Source of the DNA: Sva-07 sp038321235
GTDB taxonomy: Bacteria > Actinomycetota > Acidimicrobiia > Acidimicrobiales > Ilumatobacteraceae
Assembly (NCBI GenBank): GCA_038321235.1
Contig: JBBQEU010000048.1
Location: forward strand, 1 to 23,114
DNA length: 23,114 bases
Direction of reading: 5' to 3'
The notes beneath the pieces are model-generated. The model saw nothing but the letters and a program-made list of their open reading frames with translations. It was not told the DNA's origin and searched no databases. This document shows, in pieces, positions 21,081 to 23,114 of the stretch (its first letter is position 1; every line of letters starts with the position of its first letter). Made by a program: the position numbers and the translations under genes.

Positions 21081-21212
21081 GGTTCGACGCATCGGTCGAC
21101 GGGCGACGCTGCACACGCCGAGCGCTTCGGCATTTTCGTCGGCCTGTGGGCACCCACGTTCATGGCCCTCGGCAATGCGATCGCCAGCTCCAAGGTCGAC
21201 GACAAGCTCTGA
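21081..21212 (+). pseudogene. Possible remnant of a small membrane protein, in frame after mcd
   Basis: After the mcd TGA the same frame stays open for 43 codons, to a TGA at 21210-21212. It ends in AERFGIFVGLWAPTFMALG followed by NAIASSKVDDKL, a convincing transmembrane helix with a charged tail. There is no ATG, GTG or TTG start before the helix (only ATG 21165, inside it), so it looks like the 3' end of a small membrane-protein gene that lost its beginning. It could instead be chance coding potential or a readthrough extension of Mcd. Confidence 0.3.
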
Positions 21213-21261
21213 GCTCCGGCGTCATCTGATCCCAGGCACGTTCCCGCCACACACGCGTTGC

Positions 21262-21288
21262 ATTCCCGGTGGGGCGGGCCACCGGAAT
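21262..21288. terminator. Hairpin between convergent mcd and HAD genes
   Basis: ATTCCCGGTGG (21262-21272) pairs with CCACCGGAAT (21279-21288), with one bulged C and a 6-base loop. Apart from the possible remnant, the 237-base gap 21081-21317 holds nothing else I can recognise. Confidence 0.45.
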
Positions 21289-21317
21289 CCGCACACGAAC
21301 TCGGTCGGGGACGGGCG

Positions 21318-21989
21318 TCAGAGGAGTTCGGAGACGGCGCCGATGCGTTCGAAGTCGGCGCCGACATGGTCGTCGTAGGGGTCGAGCAGGATCGGGTGCA
21401 GCCCCGCTGCCGTCGCTGCACCGATGTCCATGGTGACCGAGTCGCCGACGTACGCAACCCGTGACCGTTCGAACTCGGCGAAGTACGGGAGTGCGAAGTC
21501 GAAGATCCGCGGATCGGGCTTGGTGACGCCGACCACATGGCTGTCGACGATGCACCGCATCTCGACGAAGTCACCCGGGCCGACGTGGCAGATCTCGCGG
21601 ACCAGCATGCCCTCGATCTGGCCAGCGGCGTTCGACACGACACCCATCGGCACGCCCGCCGCTGCGAGCGCTCCGAGCGCGGCGATCGACTCGGGGATCG
21701 GCCACCGCCACAGCGGTGAGTGCCGGGCACCGTCGAACACGTCGGCGGCCTCTCGCAGGTCGGTGTCGCGCACACCGACCGCTCGCACATAGGCATCGTT
21801 GTACGGGCCCCACGTCGTCTCGGAGGCGCCGACGTCGGACTTCGCCTTCATCCCTGCGTAGTGGGCGCGGCGGTGGGCGTCGATCGACGGATCGCCCCCG
21901 TAGTACGCGAGCAGCGGGCCGATCACGGTCGGGTCGGGCAGCACGAGGACTCCGCCCGCGTCGAAGAGGATCGCGTCGAAGCGCGTCAT
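21318..21989 (-). CDS. HAD-superfamily hydrolase
   Basis: The 223-residue haloacid-dehalogenase-fold phosphatase has motif I ILFDAGGVL (nucleophile D10; the second Asp of D-x-D is Gly12, as in many DxGG members), motif II VVSNA, motif III Lys in GVTKPDP, and motif IV GDSVTMD. A helical cap lies between motifs I and II. The sequence gives no substrate; small phosphorylated metabolites are typical. The ATG lies 10 bases after the dienelactone-hydrolase-like stop, so the two form an operon. It ends just after the hairpin region that faces mcd. Confidence 0.9.
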   Translation of the reverse strand: MTRFDAILFDAGGVLVLPDPTVIGPLLAYYGGDPSIDAHRRAHYAGMKAKSDVGASETTWGPYNDAYVRAVGVRDTDLREAADVFDGARHSPLWRWPIPESIAALGALAAAGVPMGVVSNAAGQIEGMLVREICHVGPGDFVEMRCIVDSHVVGVTKPDPRIFDFALPYFAEFERSRVAYVGDSVTMDIGAATAAGLHPILLDPYDDHVGADFERIGAVSELL

Positions 21990-21999
21990 CAGCGTCGGC

Positions 22000-22692
22000 T
22001 CAGCCGAGCTTGTCGTGCAGGAACGACGTGGCCTGCGGCCAGATCTCGTCGTACTTCGCCTGGTCCTGTGTGCCGAGCGCGTTGTGCGGCGCCATGAAGG
22101 CGTGGCCGGTGCCGAGGTGCACGGTGATGGTGGAGTCCTTGCCGAGCGCCGTCAGTTCCTCCTGGAGGTGCATCGCTGCCGACGGCGGGAAGAAGTCGTC
22201 GTGCTCGGCCATGTGCCCCTGGATCGCTGCTTCGATCTTGGAGTAGTCCGGCTGACTGTCGCCTGACGGGAACCCGTAGAACGGCACGGCGGCCTTCACC
22301 TTGTCGGGACGGAGCGCGGCGAGGACGAACGTGAGCATGCCCCCCATGCAGAACCCCACGACGCCGATGCCGTTGTCGGTGGTCGCCTCGTGGTCGGCGA
22401 GGAAGTCGACCGCACCGCTCATGTCACGCCCGGCACGATCGGCGGGCATCGCAGTCATCAGTTCGCTGGCACGGTCCATCTCGGTGTGGCCGGCGAGTTC
22501 ACCGTGGTACAAGTCGGGCGCGAGCGCCACGAACCCGGTGGCAGCCAGCCGGTCGGCCATCTCCTTGATGCCCGAATCGAGGCCCCACCACTCCTGGATC
22601 ACGATCACGCCGGGGCCGGTTCCGCCCTCGGGAAGCGCCAGGTACCCCGACGCGTTGTTGCCATTGCTCGGAAATTCGACGATGTCTCCCAT
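22000..22692 (-). CDS. Dienelactone hydrolase family protein
   Basis: The 230-residue alpha/beta-hydrolase has the family's cysteine nucleophile C115 in GFCMGG, a conserved Glu in IQEWWGLD (E34), an acid in AEHDDFFP (D165 or D166) and H197 in GTGHAFM. Full length and all triad members are present. Members hydrolyse dienelactone or other small lactones and esters. No chlorocatechol or aromatic-ring genes are nearby, so a general lactonase or esterase role is more likely. The ATG at 22692 is preceded by TACGGT and 6 bases. It leads a two-gene unit with the HAD gene and is divergent from the aminotransferase. Confidence 0.92.
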   Translation of the reverse strand: MGDIVEFPSNGNNASGYLALPEGGTGPGVIVIQEWWGLDSGIKEMADRLAATGFVALAPDLYHGELAGHTEMDRASELMTAMPADRAGRDMSGAVDFLADHEATTDNGIGVVGFCMGGMLTFVLAALRPDKVKAAVPFYGFPSGDSQPDYSKIEAAIQGHMAEHDDFFPPSAAMHLQEELTALGKDSTITVHLGTGHAFMAPHNALGTQDQAKYDEIWPQATSFLHDKLG

Positions 22693-22738
22693 GGCACAAC
22701 CGTAGACCGAATTCGCCTCATGCCATACGATCGCACCT
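22693..22738. promoter_or_regulatory. Divergent, apparently leaderless promoters
   Basis: On the - strand, TACGGT (22704-22699) lies 6 bases before ATG 22692, with ATGGCA as a weak -35. On the + strand, TAGACC (22703-22708), a 17-base spacer, TACGAT (22726-22731) and 7 bases lead to GTG 22739. The two promoters interlock within 46 bases, and neither gene has a Shine-Dalgarno. Confidence 0.5.
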
Positions 22739-23114
22739 GTGACCCAACTCGACGATCGTCCCGCCTCTGCCGACTCCGCGTTACTGGGCGATGCCTACGC
22801 CAACGACCGTGCCCGCGTCTTCCATTCATGGTCCGCACAGGGCGCCCTGAATCCCACCGTGATCACCGGCGCGCTCGGCTCGAAGTTCTGGGACGAGACC
22901 GGCCGGGAGTGGATCGATTTCACGTCGATGCTCGTCAACATGAACCTCGGGCACCAGCATCCGAAGATGATCCAGGCGATCAAGGATCAGGCCGACACGC
23001 TGTGCATGGTGGCGCCGCCGTTCGCCAACGACCAGCGCAGCGAAGCTGCCCGCCTGATCGTCGAGAAGGCGAACCTCGGGCGAGACGGGTCGGCCCGGTC
23101 GAATGGCCACTTCG
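22739..23114 (+). CDS. Class III PLP-dependent aminotransferase (3' end outside window)
   Basis: The first 125 codons of an omega-aminotransferase are present, starting at GTG 22739 (VTQLDDRPASADS). The blocks RVFHSWSAQGALNP, GSKFWDETGREWIDFTSMLVNMNLGHQHPKM and APPFANDQRSEAARLI match the N-terminal domain of this fold type I group. From memory they are closest to taurine:pyruvate-type aminotransferases. The PLP lysine would lie far downstream, outside the window. The last 15 visible residues (from NLGRDGSARSNGHF) do not show the usual FFTNGGAEA-like block expected about here. That could mean a longer loop, a frameshift or a sequencing error near the edge. The substrate cannot be fixed from this fragment. 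Confidence 0.85.
   Translation, partial: MTQLDDRPASADSALLGDAYANDRARVFHSWSAQGALNPTVITGALGSKFWDETGREWIDFTSMLVNMNLGHQHPKMIQAIKDQADTLCMVAPPFANDQRSEAARLIVEKANLGRDGSARSNGHF

Noticed and set aside
19428..21116. A 562-codon open frame antisense to mcd
   Set aside because: It is His/Asp/Gly-rich with no domain; typical of the reverse strand of a GC-rich gene, while the sense frame is a complete Mcd.
1..23114. RNA genes, CRISPR arrays, prophage or insertion-sequence genes
   Set aside because: None seen by reading. The only repeats are short palindromes between genes.

Overview
The window is high-GC, gene-dense bacterial chromosome carrying 20 protein-coding genes. The GC-rich codon use, frequent GTG starts and gene content point to an actinomycete. 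Specific pointers are a Get3-like ATPase pair resembling mycobacterial Rv3679/Rv3680, an NrdR-controlled class Ia ribonucleotide reductase, and a TAP-type secreted hydrolase with an actinobacterial-looking tail. An Acidimicrobiia member (Ilumatobacter-like) is my best guess, but it is not proven. I see no rRNA, tRNA, CRISPR array, prophage or transposase gene.

Layout, left to right. Positions 1-1742 (+) hold the end of a sugar ABC-transporter ATPase and a compact GalT-like uridylyltransferase. Positions 1836-5330 (-) hold a MaoC hydratase, MutY, a Chloroflexus-type malyl-CoA/methylmalyl-CoA lyase and a malyl-CoA thioesterase. Positions 5372-9825 (-) hold two Get3/ArsA-like ATPases, a beta-lactamase-fold serine hydrolase and a flippase-like membrane protein. 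Positions 9876-12019 hold a divergent HMG-CoA-lyase-like gene and a CaiB-type CoA-transferase. Positions 12117-15787 (-) hold nrdA-nrdB with a promoter and two NrdR boxes. Positions 15978-18738 hold an unknown small protein, a secreted TAP-like hydrolase and a small lipoprotein. Positions 18762-22692 hold a LOG-family protein, methylsuccinyl-CoA dehydrogenase (+), a HAD phosphatase and a dienelactone hydrolase. Positions 22739 to the end hold the start of a class III aminotransferase.

The main metabolic theme is CoA-ester chemistry of C4/C5 dicarboxylic acids. Methylsuccinyl-CoA dehydrogenase, a candidate mesaconyl-CoA hydratase, methylmalyl-CoA/malyl-CoA lyase and malyl-CoA thioesterase are the lower half of the ethylmalonyl-CoA pathway for acetyl-CoA assimilation. 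They are split between two loci about 14 kb apart. The maoC and mcd start regions share an almost identical 20-base block.

Other themes are these. Many genes look leaderless, with a TANNGT-like -10 element 6-8 bases before the start codon. Long perfect palindromes mark many gene ends. In the ATPase pair, each partner lacks a different catalytic lysine, which suggests one composite active site.
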